The notes beneath the pieces are model-generated. The model was given only the letters and a program-made list of their open reading frames with translations, did not search any database and was not told the origin of the DNA. Made by a program: the position numbers and the translations under genes. Shown here in pieces: positions 39,240-49,500 of a DNA stretch of 64,000 bases. This DNA comes from Pseudidiomarina taiwanensis (GTDB taxonomy: Bacteria; Pseudomonadota; Gammaproteobacteria; Enterobacterales; Alteromonadaceae): assembly GCF_003987435.1 (NCBI RefSeq), contig NZ_PIQG01000002.1, positions 372,001 to 436,000 on the forward strand, read 5' to 3'. Positions within the stretch are counted from its first letter, which is position 1. Every line of letters starts with the position of its first letter.

Positions 39240-39547
39240 GGCACCAAGACCTCCTGTTCACCTTCCGGCCGCACCATATCAAGGCGTTGCTCGGCGATTC
39301 GTTCAACCCGACTATGTTCCGTGAGGGCGGTTTGTTCAATTTGCAGGTGGCGCCACTCAATATCGAGTTGGTCACGCTCCGACAATAAGCGATCGCGCTC
39401 TGCAATCAATAAACGATGGCTATGAGAGACATAAATGATGCTGAGCGCCGATAAAATCAGTGTGGTAAATAAGACCACCAACAACAAATGCCGACGCATG
39501 TCGGTCCAGATGACGGTCACTAGGCTTGGCACGCGACTAGCTTTCAT
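39230..39547 (-). CDS. ftsL: Cell division protein FtsL
   Basis: This 105-residue bitopic protein has a membrane helix (about residues 20-40, [20 protein letters not shown]) and a periplasmic coiled-coil rich in Glu, Arg and Leu ([20 protein letters not shown]). It forms the FtsQLB complex. Size and position between rsmH and ftsI are canonical. It overlaps the rsmH stop by 11 bases and the ftsI start by 10 bases, indicating coupled translation. Confidence 0.95.
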   Translation of the reverse strand: MKASRVPSLVTVIWTDMRRHLLLVVLFTTLILSALSIIYVSHSHRLLIAERDRLLSERDQLDIEWRHLQIEQTALTEHSRVERIAEQRLDMVRPEGEQEVLVPWH

Positions 39548-40484
39548 AAGCTAACCTCTCTGCCACCCGCAACACCGAACTCCGGGCGCGGGGGTTGGCC
39601 TTAATTTCGGTGCTACTGGGCTTTTGTGCTTTGCCGATCTTACGCAAGCTCAAATTCGATTGAATCTGATCATCACGCAGCGGTATACCAGCCGGCAGTT
39701 TTGCTGGCGTGCTCGCGGCACGGATAAAGCGTTTCACCAGCCGATCTTCGAGACTGTGAAAACTGATCACCACTAAGCGTCCACCGACTTTCAAACCGGT
39801 TAAGGCCGCTTTGAGTGCTTGCGTGATCTCATCTAATTCGCGGTTCACATACATCCGAATCGCCTGAAAACTACGCGTGGCAGGATGCTTATGTTTATCT
39901 TTAAACGGCACCGCTGCGGCAATGGTCTCAGCAAGCTCGCGGGTGGTTTGATAAGGCTGCTGCTGACGTTGCGCAACAATCGCTTGAGCAATCCGCCAAG
40001 CGAAGCGCTCCTCACCGTAATCGCGCAGCACTTGCGCGATGTGTTCCGCATCGGCGTGATTGACAAAATCAGCGGCGGTCTCACCTTGTGTCGTGTCCAT
40101 ACGCATATCAAGCGGGCCTTCGCGCATAAAGCTAAAGCCGCGTTCAGCATCATCAAGTTGTGGGGATGAGACGCCGAGATCAAATAGAATACCGTCCAAT
40201 TGCTGGTGTAAGTGGAGATCAGTCAACACTTGAGCAAGTGCTGAGAAAGGGGTGTGGATGATTTGAAAGCGTGAATCGTCGGCAAACTCAGTGGCTGCAG
40301 CGATCGCGGTGGGGTCACGATCGAGGGCGATGAGGCGGCCGTTGTTATTTAATTGGGATAAAATTGCGCGCGAATGCCCCCCTCTACCAAAGGTAGCATC
40401 GAGATAAATTCCGTCCGGCTTTATCGCTAACGCATCGATTGACTCATGCAGTAGCACCGAGACATGTTGTGGCGCTTTTGTCAT
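39537..40484 (-). CDS. rsmH: 16S rRNA (cytosine-1402-N4)-methyltransferase
   Basis: This 315-residue SAM-dependent enzyme (MraW) fine-tunes the ribosomal P-site with RsmI, which is also in this window. [26 protein letters not shown] (SAM loop), [34 protein letters not shown] and [15 protein letters not shown] are all present. The start overlaps the mraZ stop as TAATG. Confidence 0.97.
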   Translation of the reverse strand: MTKAPQHVSVLLHESIDALAIKPDGIYLDATFGRGGHSRAILSQLNNNGRLIALDRDPTAIAAATEFADDSRFQIIHTPFSALAQVLTDLHLHQQLDGILFDLGVSSPQLDDAERGFSFMREGPLDMRMDTTQGETAADFVNHADAEHIAQVLRDYGEERFAWRIAQAIVAQRQQQPYQTTRELAETIAAAVPFKDKHKHPATRSFQAIRMYVNRELDEITQALKAALTGLKVGGRLVVISFHSLEDRLVKRFIRAASTPAKLPAGIPLRDDQIQSNLSLRKIGKAQKPSSTEIKANPRARSSVLRVAERLAYES

Positions 40485-40942
40485 TATAATGAGAAGTCTT
40501 GTAATCGTTCACTAAGTGCAATGTCGCCCTGTTGTTCTGCTTCCATATCCGCAGTCACTTGGTGCTGCCAAGTGGCCTCAGACCATAGCTCAAACTTGTT
40601 CAACTGCCCGACTAACATGATTTTTTTATCAAGATCGGCGTGTTGACGGAGCGTAGACGCAATTAAAATGCGTCCTGCCTTATCCATCTGGCAGTCTTCG
40701 GCGTGACCAAGAAGTAAGCGTTGTAGGCGACGCTCTACGGGGTTCATACTGGAAAGAGTGGTTAGCTTTTGTTCGATGATTTGCCACTCAGGCAACGGAT
40801 ACAGCAATAAACACGGTTGCTTGATGTCAATGGTACAAACCATTTGGCCTTCACAGTCCAACAGCAGGCTCTTACGATACTTAGTTGGTATCGCAAGACG
40901 ACCTTTGTCATCTAGATTTAATGCTGCTGCACCACGAAACAT
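40484..40942 (-). CDS. mraZ: Transcriptional regulator MraZ
   Basis: This 152-residue protein is the E. coli length. It has two AbrB-like swapped-hairpin domains, the first beginning [23 protein letters not shown] and the second with [18 protein letters not shown]. It is the first gene of the dcw cluster; in E. coli MraZ represses its own promoter. The ATG at 40942 matches the family start; an in-frame upstream ATG at 40978 overlaps the operator and is rejected. MraZ-type repeats lie directly upstream. Confidence 0.97.
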   Translation of the reverse strand: MFRGAAALNLDDKGRLAIPTKYRKSLLLDCEGQMVCTIDIKQPCLLLYPLPEWQIIEQKLTTLSSMNPVERRLQRLLLGHAEDCQMDKAGRILIASTLRQHADLDKKIMLVGQLNKFELWSEATWQHQVTADMEAEQQGDIALSERLQDFSL

Positions 40943-40951
40943 AGTTATTGA

Positions 40952-40975
40952 TCCACTATTACCCACAAATCCCCA
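40952..40975 (-). promoter_or_regulatory. MraZ operator repeats
   Basis: Three TGGR-type direct repeats on the minus strand lie at exact 10-base spacing: TGGG (40972-40975), TGGG (40962-40965) and TGGA (40952-40955). This matches the known MraZ recognition pattern of repeated TGGG, one helical turn apart, just downstream of the promoter. Confidence 0.75.
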
Positions 40976-40984
40976 CAATGTGAC

Positions 40985-41014
40985 AGTCTAGGTGGCGATC
41001 TTTCCCACTGTCAA
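40985..41014 (-). promoter_or_regulatory. Predicted mra (dcw) promoter
   Basis: On the minus strand a perfect -35 TTGACA (41009-41014), 18 bases and a -10 TAGACT (40985-40990). It lies about 45 bases before mraZ, with the MraZ repeats immediately downstream. It would drive the whole division cluster. Confidence 0.75.
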
Positions 41015-41124
41015 GTAAAAAAGCAGTGTTTGCGGCAGTTAACGGCTCTTGACCTTGCCTTTAATACCGATATTGATAGGACTATTTGCATAGTCATACG
41101 TAAACCATTAGCTTGGAGCTTTGT

Positions 41125-42919
41125 GTGCCAACACCTCTACTCAATCTGCGTCAGCAGCCGTAACAGGTTCAATCGCCTCGGCGTTTCGTCAAGCAGTTCC
41201 TGATCATCTTGAGTATCGCTGGGATATGCTTATTTGGATTAGCGACCAGTATTGACTATCAACGCCAGCAAACGTTGGCTGAAGCCAAACAACTCGCCTC
41301 TGAGCAACTATCACTGGTACGGGCGCGACTCGAGCGACGTATCCAAGCCAATATTCTGGTCCTCAAAGCATTGCGCGCCGAAATAGGATTCAAAAACCAG
41401 CTCGACCCGCAACGCTTGACGCGGATGATGGCGAGTTTCTGGTTTCTGATCTCGACATTACCCACATTGCTATCGCACCGGATTTAAAAATCGCTTATGT
41501 CTATCCCGAGCATGGCAATATCGATGCGCTTGGGCTTGACTATCGAACGGTCCCGAGCCAATTCAGTTCAGTGCAAGCCGCACTTAACAGTGGCACTATT
41601 GTCGTGACAGGTCCGGTTGACTTAGTCCAAGGTGGACAAGGCATTATTGCGCGGATGCCAATTTTCAACGAGGATGGCAGCGACTGGGGCGTGGTGTCGC
41701 TCGTTATCGACCCAGACTCGCTGTTTGCCGGCATCGACTTTAATCAAGATCCGAATTATCATTTCGCGTTCCGCCGCAGTTCAGATGAATTCTTGATTAG
41801 AGGCGCTGCCGAGGTTTTTCAAGCCGACGCATTAGTGACTTCAATTGGCGCGCCAACAGAGTCCTGGCAACTGGCCTCGTATCCGCGTGATCATGCTTGG
41901 CTCAGCAGTCCCCAACCTTTCCTTTATCAATGGTTGGTAGGAATCGTAATTATCAGTAGCCTCCTCAATACCATTGTTCTGCGAGGTAAGAGCCAAGTTA
42001 ATATTACTGCAACAGTTGGGATCACCCTTTACCGGCAATAAAAAGATGAGCAAGTGTTGTTGCGGGAGGCCGAAATTGCTCTTTATCAGGCCAAACGACG
42101 TGGCTCACTCACCGTAAGTGTGTTCGATGAAATAATGCGCAAATACTCTGAACAACACATTATTCTGCATCATGAAATGCTAGAAGGATTGAAGAATGGC
42201 CAGTTCTCTGTGCATTACCAACCGGTGTTAGATACTGAGAGCCAGCAATTTAGCCATTGTGAGGCGTTAATTCGTTGGTACCATCCTGAGCGGAAATGGG
42301 TTACCGCGCGCGAATTTATCAGTATTGCGGAACAAACTGGCGCAATCGTCGAAATCGGTCAGTTTGTGTTCGAACAAGTCCTCCGTGACTGGGCAATTTT
42401 GCAGCAAGCTGGGTTCGAATTGAATATTGCGATAAACCGCTCTGTCCGTGAATTTGTTGATCGGGATGTTGCGGCAAACTGGCTCGCTAAGCTTGATAAT
42501 GCGCATATGCCACATCACGCCCGCATTATTGAAATCACTGAATCCATGCTAATGGATCGTAATAAGCGGCAAGTACAACATCTCGAAATGCTCCGTAAAA
42601 ACGGGATAAAAATTGCGATAGATGATTTTGGTACCGGCTACTCAAGCTTACCCTATCTGCGTAAGTATCCAGTTGATATCATTAAAATCGACCGCAGCTT
42701 CCTTACCAATGTTTCTATTGATGATACTCAGACGGCTTTGGTCAATGGCTTTTTAGATATCGCTCGTTCGCTTGGTTTAACGGTTATCGCCGAAGGGCTC
42801 GAAACCGCCGCTCAAGCTGATTATCTGGCTGCCAAAGGCTGTCATTATCAGCAAGGATTTTTGTACGCTCGGCCGATGCCACTGAGTGACCTGCTTGAGT
42901 TTTTGCGCGGTGAAGAAAA

Positions 42920-42929
<10 letters not shown>
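41125..42929 (+). pseudogene. Decayed CHASE-GGDEF-EAL signalling protein; EAL domain still open
   Basis: The ancestral start appears to be GTG 41125 with a GGAG site. Reading on: a TAA at 41161 stops it after 12 codons; the frame continues through a membrane helix and a CHASE-like sensor (ATSIDYQRQQTL..., then APDLKIAYVYPEHG) but shifts by one base near 41435. A second membrane helix (about 41915-41980) runs straight into the last part of a GGDEF domain (ITATVGITLYRQ, then EAEIALYQAKRRG), so the GGDEF active-site core is missing. A TAA follows at 42039. From 42054 a complete EAL domain (291 codons) is open, with CEALIRW, AINRSVREF, EITESML, DDFGTGYSS, IKIDRSF and EGLE motifs intact. It could survive as a stand-alone c-di-GMP phosphodiesterase, but no good start site is seen. 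Confidence 0.85.
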
Positions 42930-43275
<346 letters not shown>

Positions 43276-43283
43276 CGGCGGGC

Positions 43284-43289
43284 ATTCTA
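43284..43289 (-). promoter_or_regulatory. -10 element of the rnpB promoter
   Basis: On the minus strand TAGAAT followed by a GC-rich GCCCGCCG places the transcription start at the rnpB 5' G (43275/43276). The -35 region lies in the rsmI tail and is a poor match. Confidence 0.5.
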
Positions 43290-43295
43290 CGCTGG

Positions 43296-44147
43296 TTATT
43301 GCTCAAGTGCTAGCTGATATAGTTGGTTTTTCCGTAAACCATGAATTTCAGCAGCTAAGGCGCAAGCTTTTTTCAATGGCAGTTCTGCCCGCAACAGCTG
43401 GACCGTTTGTAGCGCTTGGTTTAACTCTTGCTCCGCATTCGTTTGCGCTTGCGCACCCGCCACCACGATCACCATTTCACCACGCTGCTGATTCGGGTCC
43501 GCAGCAAGTTTTGCCGCAACCTCAGCAACACTGCCCACCAAAAAAGTTTCGTATTGTTTGGTTAATTCACGTGCCAACACCACGTGTCGCTCAGCCCCGA
43601 AACATTGACCAAGGTCGGCCAGCGTCGCCACGATTCGGTGCGGCGATTCATAAAAGACTAGAGTCCGTGGCTCGACTTTAAGCGCGTTCAAAGCATTGCG
43701 CCGTTGCTGCGGTTTAGCAGGCAAAAAGCCTTCAAAGCAAAAGCGATCCGTTGGTAAGCCCGCAGCAGATAACGCCGTAATCAAGGCGCAGGCGCCCGGT
43801 AGCGGCACCACTCGAATCCCAGCTTCGCGACACGCTTGCACAATCACATAACCCGGATCGCTAATCAGTGGCGTGCCCGCATCACTTACTAGGGCAATCG
43901 ACTGCCCTTCTTGTAGCTTGCTAATTAAGGTCGCAGCGCGCTGTCGCTCATTATGCTCATGTAAGGCAAACATGGGTTTATGGAGCGCAAAATGCTGCAG
44001 TAATTGTCCGCTATGACGGGTATCTTCGGCCGCGATCAGATCAACCTCTGCGAGCACTTGCAGAGCACGCTCGCTCATATCGGCCAAGTTCCCAATGGGG
44101 GTTGGCACAATGTATAGACATCCTACTGCGGAAGGATTTTCATGCAT
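43296..44147 (-). CDS. rsmI: 16S rRNA (cytidine-1402-2'-O)-methyltransferase
   Basis: This 283-residue SAM enzyme modifies the same C1402 as RsmH. The tetrapyrrole-methylase fold shows [69 protein letters not shown] and [11 protein letters not shown] 44147 has a GAGG ribosome site 7 bases upstream; a longer frame from 44219 would overlap the lpoA side and is rejected. It is divergent from lpoA, as in E. coli. Confidence 0.97.
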   Translation of the reverse strand: MHENPSAVGCLYIVPTPIGNLADMSERALQVLAEVDLIAAEDTRHSGQLLQHFALHKPMFALHEHNERQRAATLISKLQEGQSIALVSDAGTPLISDPGYVIVQACREAGIRVVPLPGACALITALSAAGLPTDRFCFEGFLPAKPQQRRNALNALKVEPRTLVFYESPHRIVATLADLGQCFGAERHVVLARELTKQYETFLVGSVAEVAAKLAADPNQQRGEMVIVVAGAQAQTNAEQELNQALQTVQLLRAELPLKKACALAAEIHGLRKNQLYQLALEQ

Positions 44148-44326
44148 GTTAAAGCCTCGTAAAGTCACCTTGTTACATTGTGTCTCAGCGATGCTGCGTT
44201 TATAGTATGGCGTATTCATTGCAATCGTTGGTGACGTGTCTCTTGCAACATACTCTGCTTCAGCGACTCAGCCCAAGCTCGCATCGGCTCACTCGGCAGC
44301 ATACTCGGCAGGCCGTTCGGCATAGT

Positions 44327-46186
44327 GTGCCAAATTTTGGCGCAAAATACTTGTTTGTGCGCTTGTTGGCGATGGCTTTTTGCATGAGCCTGCTCAACGG
44401 TTGTGCACAAACTTCCGCTAACCGCGACGGCGCCGCAAATAAGAGCATGAGTCCCGAGGTGGAGCGCCAAGTCACCACCCCAACGGAACAAACCCAACGC
44501 AATGCGGCCAGTTGGCTCGCGCTTGCTGAACAACAAAGCGGCACCGCACAAGTCTCAGCACTGTTAAACGCAGCCCAGCAACTGCAATTTGACGGCGCAT
44601 GGCAACAGGCTGCTGCGGTGTTGGCGCAGCTTGATCGTTATTTTCCAACGACTCAGTTAGACCAACAACAAAGCTTTAAGCGTGGTCTATTACATGCGGC
44701 ATTTGCCGTTGAGCAAAAAAATTGGCAGGCGGCACAAGCCCAGCTCGACGAGTTGGCGCCAATTTACCCACGGGTAGCGAACCAAACAAGTCTCTCTCTG
44801 ACCTATCGGCAGTTGCAACAAGTGCTCGCAGTGGCACAAGAAGATTGGCCCCTCGCCCTGCAATTGCAACTTGAATTTATAGCCCAAGAGCAACCGCTGC
44901 GCTTCGATACCTGGACCTTATTAACAGCTGATACTGTGTCGCCGTCACTGCGCAGTGATGACTTGGTCGGGACTGGCTGGCTAGCACTTCGGCGTATCCT
45001 TGATGATGTGGTGAGTGCGAAATTAACCGCGGCTCAAGGATTAGCTCAGTGGCAGAAAAACTATCCCGAGCATCCCGCCACAGAAATCGCTGCCGACGTT
45101 CTTGCAGCACCCGCACCGGTGCAACGAGTCCTGGCCTTGTTACCCTTAACGGGTGCATTTGCGGCACAAGGACAAGCAGTCCGCGATGGTATGGTGCTGG
45201 CGCTCGCAAAACGTCCTGATATCGATGTTGAGTTTGTCGATACCGCCACCTTTGATTTTAACGCGTTACCGGAACGGCTCCAGCAAACTCAGGCGGATAC
45301 GCTCGTAGGACCGCTCCTTAAAGCTCATATCGACAAGGTGCCGATGGCGCTGTTGCCGGAGCAGGTCAATTGGGTGATGTTGAACACGCCTAACAACGGC
45401 CTCGGCGCGACCCATGCCGGTGCAACGGTCAGCTATGCACTGGATAGCGAGACAGAAATACGCCAAGCCGCGCAACTATTTGCTCAACGTGGTTATCGCT
45501 CGGTCTTAGTGCTGGCTCCAAATACGGCTCGCGGGCAACAACTAGAACAGGTCTTTGAGCAAAGCCTGATGGCTGCCACTGACGGTGCGGGACGAGTTTT
45601 CTTCGGCCGTTATCAAGATGCCGACGAGATGAAAACTGCGGTACAAGACCAACTGGCAGTGAGCGCAAGTGACGCCCGAATTTGGCAGATAAAAATTGCG
45701 GCCGGGAAAATCATCGTCGAAGCGGAAGCACGAAGCCGTGATGATATTGAGGCGATTTACTTAGTTGGGGGGATTGAACAAACGAGGTTATTAAAGCCCT
45801 TTATCGACGTGACGATTTCACCCTTTCGTCAGCCCATTCCGGTCTACGCAAATTCAACCAGTCATATCTTACGCAGTGAACTGAGCGAGAATGATCTCGA
45901 CCAAGTGCACTTTAGCGATGCCCCTTGGTTACTCCCCAATCATCCGCAAAGCAAAGCACTGCAGCAATTGCTGCAGCTGCGACCCCAGTGGGATTATGAC
46001 CTGACGCGTTTGGCAGCCTTTGGTCATGACAGTATTTATATTGCGCTACAGCAATATTGGCTCGATCGTACTCCGGGACTCCGATTAAACGGTCTAACTG
46101 GCGCTTTACAGATACGCAACGGCCGCATTCAACGCACCTTAAGTTGGGCACGCTATGCTGGGCAGCGCGTGGTTCCACTGCGCTAA
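44327..46186 (+). CDS. lpoA: Outer-membrane lipoprotein activator of PBP1a (LpoA)
   Basis: This protein has a lipoprotein signal ending in the lipobox LLNGC, then a helical TPR-like N-domain (about 50-230) rich in Gln and Ala. A C-terminal periplasmic-binding-protein-like domain follows (from VQRVLALLPLTGAFAAQGQAVRDGM). It activates PBP1a from the outer membrane in E. coli. The start is uncertain: GTG 44327 gives a normal 25-residue signal peptide, ATG 44207 and GTG 44180 are in frame but put 65 or 74 residues before the Cys, and none has a strong ribosome site. Its stop overlaps the yraN ATG (TAATG). Divergent from rsmI. Confidence 0.92.
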   Translation: MPNFGAKYLFVRLLAMAFCMSLLNGCAQTSANRDGAANKSMSPEVERQVTTPTEQTQRNAASWLALAEQQSGTAQVSALLNAAQQLQFDGAWQQAAAVLAQLDRYFPTTQLDQQQSFKRGLLHAAFAVEQKNWQAAQAQLDELAPIYPRVANQTSLSLTYRQLQQVLAVAQEDWPLALQLQLEFIAQEQPLRFDTWTLLTADTVSPSLRSDDLVGTGWLALRRILDDVVSAKLTAAQGLAQWQKNYPEHPATEIAADVLAAPAPVQRVLALLPLTGAFAAQGQAVRDGMVLALAKRPDIDVEFVDTATFDFNALPERLQQTQADTLVGPLLKAHIDKVPMALLPEQVNWVMLNTPNNGLGATHAGATVSYALDSETEIRQAAQLFAQRGYRSVLVLAPNTARGQQLEQVFEQSLMAATDGAGRVFFGRYQDADEMKTAVQDQLAVSASDARIWQIKIAAGKIIVEAEARSRDDIEAIYLVGGIEQTRLLKPFIDVTISPFRQPIPVYANSTSHILRSELSENDLDQVHFSDAPWLLPNHPQSKALQQLLQLRPQWDYDLTRLAAFGHDSIYIALQQYWLDRTPGLRLNGLTGALQIRNGRIQRTLSWARYAGQRVVPLR

Positions 46187-46536
46187 TGTCACGAGTAGCG
46201 ACGGGTTCCGCGGCTGAACAAACTGCGCTAGACTTTTTACTTGAACAGGGATTGGATTTAGTTGCTCGCAATTTTAAATGTGATGTGGGCGAAATTGATT
46301 TAATCATGCGCGATGACGAAGGCTTGATCTTCGTTGAGGTGAAATACCGAAGTGACGATGATTTTGCTGATGTCCTGGAACAAATCAGGCCACAGCAATG
46401 TCAACGTATTCGTCGCGCCGCACAGTTTTTCTTGTTACAGCAACAACTCGATGAGGCGACTACCGCAATGCGCTTTGATGTGATTGCATTAGTCGCTAAC
46501 CGAATTCGGCCGCAATGGCTTATTGATGCGTTTTGA
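46186..46536 (+). CDS. yraN: YraN family endonuclease-like protein (UPF0102)
   Basis: This 116-residue protein has the restriction-endonuclease-like fold seen in the family: GSAAEQTALDFLLEQGLDLVARNF, then GEIDLIMRDDEGLIFVEVKYR, which holds the PD-(D/E)xK-like D-x-E-V-K pattern. A role in DNA processing is suspected for the family but not established. It overlaps lpoA by one base and precedes diaA, the conserved lpoA-yraN-diaA-dolP order. Confidence 0.95.
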   Translation: MSRVATGSAAEQTALDFLLEQGLDLVARNFKCDVGEIDLIMRDDEGLIFVEVKYRSDDDFADVLEQIRPQQCQRIRRAAQFFLLQQQLDEATTAMRFDVIALVANRIRPQWLIDAF

Positions 46537-46544
46537 GGATAGTC

Positions 46545-47117
46545 ATGCATGATGCAATAAAACGTTTATTTACCGAAGGCATTCAAACCCAGATCGCGGC
46601 AGCGGATCTGTTGCAGGAGCCTTTAGTGCGCGCAGCCGAGTTATTGGTCCAGTCGTTGCTACAAAATCAGCGCGTTTATTGTTGCGGTGAAGCCACGGCC
46701 CATGCCACAGCGCGCCAATTTACCCACATGATGCTGACTGGTTTGAATTTCGAACGACCGCCGTTTCCTGTTTCGGCGTTGCATGCAGATTTTGGTGCAA
46801 CCGACCATCACTCGATATTTGCTCAGCAAATCAGTGCCATTGGGCAAAGTGGCGATGTGCTGTTAGTGTTGAGTGCCAGTGAACAATCACCGCGGCTAAC
46901 CCGTGCGATGGAGGCGGCGCTGGCGCGTGATATGTTGATTATTGCCGTAACAGGCGACCATGATCAGGACGTAGCCGGTTTTCTTGGTCCGGATGATGTC
47001 GAAATTCGCATCCCATCAACTAATCTAGCGCGCGTAAGTGAGCATCTACTGCAAAGCGTGAATATGCTCTGCAGCTTAGTTGAGACAGCTATTTTTCCGC
47101 AGGAGGGAGATGAATGA
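46545..47117 (+). CDS. diaA: DnaA initiator-associating protein DiaA (SIS domain)
   Basis: This 190-residue SIS-fold protein belongs to the GmhA-like family (YCCGEATAHATARQFTHMML, ALHADFGATDHHSIFAQQI, GDVLLVLSASEQSPRLTRAM). In E. coli a tetramer binds several DnaA molecules and promotes initiation at oriC. ATG 46545 follows GAGG by 6 bases; an in-frame TTG at 46533 overlaps yraN. The stop overlaps the dolP start as ATGA. Confidence 0.92.
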   Translation: MHDAIKRLFTEGIQTQIAAADLLQEPLVRAAELLVQSLLQNQRVYCCGEATAHATARQFTHMMLTGLNFERPPFPVSALHADFGATDHHSIFAQQISAIGQSGDVLLVLSASEQSPRLTRAMEAALARDMLIIAVTGDHDQDVAGFLGPDDVEIRIPSTNLARVSEHLLQSVNMLCSLVETAIFPQEGDE

Positions 47118-47683
47118 AAAAGCGATTTTTAGTGCCACTCGTAGCAACCCTCACACTTAGTTTATCAGGCTGTGCAACGGTGCTGGTTGGTGCAACCGCG
47201 GCAGGCATCGCCTCTGCTAATGACTCGCGTACAGTGGGTGCTCAAGTCGATGACCAAGCCATCGAAATCAAAGCGGTCGCTACCTTGAACGATGATACGC
47301 GCCTAAAAGCAGCACGGATCCAAGTCGTTAGCTTTAATCGCACTGTGCTGTTAATGGGACAAGTTGAGCATGAGCGCTTGCGCAGTTATGCGGCTGAGCA
47401 AATTCGGCAAGTCGACGGCGTCGTTCGGGTGCACAATGAAATCCGCGTCGGCGAAGTCATTGGGCTTGGCCAAATCAGCAAAGACAGTTGGATTACCAGT
47501 AAAGTGAAAACTCAGTTATTGGCCAGCGAAAATGTTGAAGGCAGTCGGATCAAGGTCGTCACTGAGAATGGCGAAGTATTTCTGCTCGGTCTTATCAGTG
47601 CAGATGATGCTGAGACTGCGGTCGAAATTGCGCGTAATGTAAATGGTGTCACGCGCGTTATTGACGCCTTTGAGGTGCGTTAA
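47114..47683 (+). CDS. dolP: BON-domain outer-membrane lipoprotein DolP
   Basis: This 189-residue protein has a lipoprotein signal with lipobox LSGCA (Cys at about 20) and two BON domains (about 45-115 and 120-189: NRTVLLMGQVEHERLRSYA, then NGEVFLLGLISADDAETAV). In E. coli DolP (YraP) supports outer-membrane integrity and BAM function at division sites. It is last of lpoA-yraN-diaA-dolP and converges on sspB, with a hairpin around its stop. Confidence 0.94.
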   Translation: MKKRFLVPLVATLTLSLSGCATVLVGATAAGIASANDSRTVGAQVDDQAIEIKAVATLNDDTRLKAARIQVVSFNRTVLLMGQVEHERLRSYAAEQIRQVDGVVRVHNEIRVGEVIGLGQISKDSWITSKVKTQLLASENVEGSRIKVVTENGEVFLLGLISADDAETAVEIARNVNGVTRVIDAFEVR

Positions 47684-47692
47684 GCGCACCTC
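47672..47692. terminator. Hairpin between dolP and sspB, possible bidirectional terminator
   Basis: GAGGTGCG-ttaag-CGCACCTC is a perfect 8-bp stem whose loop contains the dolP stop codon. No T-run follows on either strand, so it may be only a 3'-end stabiliser for convergent transcripts. Confidence 0.4.
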
Positions 47693-47694
47693 GA

Positions 47695-48108
47695 TCACTT
47701 GATCCGTTTCAGGTGACTCGCTTTAGGCTTGGCTTGCGGCTCGTCCCTCGGTTCAGGGCTAGGTGTTGAGGTCCACGCACTAAAGTCTTCGTCTTCAAAG
47801 ATAGTGCCAGCGCCATTTTCACGCGCATAGAGGGCAACTGCAGCAGCCATAGGTACCCAAACCCGCTGCGACTGGCCGGCAAACCGAGCACTAAAATGAA
47901 TCGCATCATCATTTAGTTGTAAACTCGCCGCAGCAGCTGGAGCAATATTGAGGATGATCTGACCATCTTGAATGAACTGCTCCGGAACTTCACAGCCCGC
48001 TACTTCAGTATTCACGACCAAGTGCGGTGTCAACTGATTATCTAGCATCCATTGGTAAAGCGCCCGTAACAAGTACGGGCGCTTTGGGGTCAGCTTTAGC
48101 TCGCTCAT
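47695..48108 (-). CDS. sspB: ClpXP protease specificity-enhancing factor SspB
   Basis: This 137-residue adaptor delivers ssrA-tagged proteins to ClpXP. The globular domain starts PYLLRALYQWMLDNQLTPHLVV and contains GQIILNIAPAAAASLQL and HFSARFAGQSQRVWVP. A flexible linker and the C-terminal ClpX-binding tail (ASHLKRIK) follow. It overlaps the sspA stop by 4 bases, as in E. coli. Confidence 0.95.
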   Translation of the reverse strand: MSELKLTPKRPYLLRALYQWMLDNQLTPHLVVNTEVAGCEVPEQFIQDGQIILNIAPAAAASLQLNDDAIHFSARFAGQSQRVWVPMAAAVALYARENGAGTIFEDEDFSAWTSTPSPEPRDEPQAKPKASHLKRIK

Positions 48109-48734
48109 TTACCGATCTCGCGCTCAACTTCGGTGAGCGACTGTTGGAACGATTCTCGCTCGAATACGCGCACCATATAGTTCTTAACTGCTTTCGCACC
48201 GCTGCCATCAAGCTCGATGCCGTAGAGCGGTAAACGCCACAACAATGGCGCAAGGTAGCAATCGATAAGACTAAATTCTTCACTCATGAAGAACGGCGTA
48301 TCATCGAATAGTGGCGCTAATGACAAAATGCTCTCACGCAATTCTTGCCGCGCTGCATCCGCCTTTTTGCCACCATTGATAATAGTTTCAGCGAGTGAAT
48401 ACCAATCCCGCTCGATGCGATACATCATTAGGCGGCTGGTACCACGCGATACCGGATAAACCGGCATCAATGGCGGATGCGGGAAACGCTCATCAAGGTA
48501 TTCCATGATGATGTGGGCGCTATATAACACCAACTCACGGTCAACCAAGGTAGGCAAGGCATCAGGATAAGGGTTTAACTGTAACAAATCCTCTGGGAAC
48601 TGACCGGGCTCAACAAAGTTGATTTCCACGCCAACCCCTTTTTCTGCGAGGACGATACGCACCTGATGGCTCTGCAAGTCATTTTTACCTGCATAGAGCG
48701 TCATTACTGAACGTTTATTGGCCGCAACCGACAT
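48105..48734 (-). CDS. sspA: Stringent starvation protein A
   Basis: This 209-residue protein has a glutathione-S-transferase fold: a thioredoxin-like N-domain (MTLYAGKNDLQSHQVRIVLAEKG, NPYPDALPTLVDRELVLY) and a helical C-domain (PHPPLMPVYPVSRGTSRLMMYRIERDW with the PHP-type loop used for RNA polymerase contacts). It binds RNA polymerase and alters gene expression in stationary phase and stress. It follows petC by only 16 bases, so it is probably co-transcribed with the bc1 genes. Confidence 0.95.
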   Translation of the reverse strand: MSVAANKRSVMTLYAGKNDLQSHQVRIVLAEKGVGVEINFVEPGQFPEDLLQLNPYPDALPTLVDRELVLYSAHIIMEYLDERFPHPPLMPVYPVSRGTSRLMMYRIERDWYSLAETIINGGKKADAARQELRESILSLAPLFDDTPFFMSEEFSLIDCYLAPLLWRLPLYGIELDGSGAKAVKNYMVRVFERESFQQSLTEVEREIGK

Positions 48735-48750
48735 TCACTTCTCCATTTAC

Positions 48751-49500
48751 TTATTTAAGGTCTCGGAAGAATTCACGTTTGAGCAAGTAAGCTAAAATTG
48801 TGAAGACTAACAAGAAACCGAATACATACCAGCCAAGACGACGCTGTTCCAACATCATAGGTTCACCGGTGTAAACCAAGAAGTTGGTCAAGTCCAAGAT
48901 GGCTTGGTCATATTCCTCAGCGGTAAGCATGCCGGAGCCGTCAGCTTTAAGACCAACATAAACATCCTTCATCTCACCATCAATCATACGCTGCTCGTAA
49001 GTTTTGCGCGGAACCCCTTGCAACTCTTCCAAAACGTGCGGCATACCAACGTTCGGGAAAACCGTGTTGTTAACGCCGAATGGACGAGCTGGGTCAGCAT
49101 AGAAGCTGCGCATATAGGTGTAAATCCAATCCGCACCGCGCACCCGCGATACCAAGGTAAGATCCGGTGGATTCACACCAAACCATTCGCCTGATTGCTT
49201 CGCCGGCATCGCGTTGGTGATCAAATCACCTACTTTTTCGCCGGTAAACTGCAAGTTTTCCATGCCCAGATCTTCTGGAATCTCAAGATCACGGAACGTG
49301 CGGTTGTAGCGCTGATACTGCATTGAGTGACAACCCAAGCAGTAGTTCATGAACAATTGCGCACCACGTTGCAGCGACGCTTTGTCGTGTAAATCAATAT
49401 TGGCCTTGTCCAGCGGAACGGTTGGGCCAGCCGCTAAAATAGCGGCCGACCAAAGTGATGTCGCTGCGATAAGGCAGGTTTTTAGAATAGTTTTCATCAC
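48751..49500 (-). CDS. petC: Cytochrome c1 (bc1 complex)
   Basis: This 249-residue protein has a signal peptide (MMKTILKTCLIAATSLWSAAILAA), the heme-binding CLGCH near residue 55, the axial Met region (downstream PNVGMPHVL) and a C-terminal membrane anchor (WYVFGFLLVFTILAYLLKREFF). It passes electrons from the Rieske centre to soluble cytochrome c. Start overlaps petB by 4 bases. Confidence 0.96.
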   Translation of the reverse strand: MMKTILKTCLIAATSLWSAAILAAGPTVPLDKANIDLHDKASLQRGAQLFMNYCLGCHSMQYQRYNRTFRDLEIPEDLGMENLQFTGEKVGDLITNAMPAKQSGEWFGVNPPDLTLVSRVRGADWIYTYMRSFYADPARPFGVNNTVFPNVGMPHVLEELQGVPRKTYEQRMIDGEMKDVYVGLKADGSGMLTAEEYDQAILDLTNFLVYTGEPMMLEQRRLGWYVFGFLLVFTILAYLLKREFFRDLK

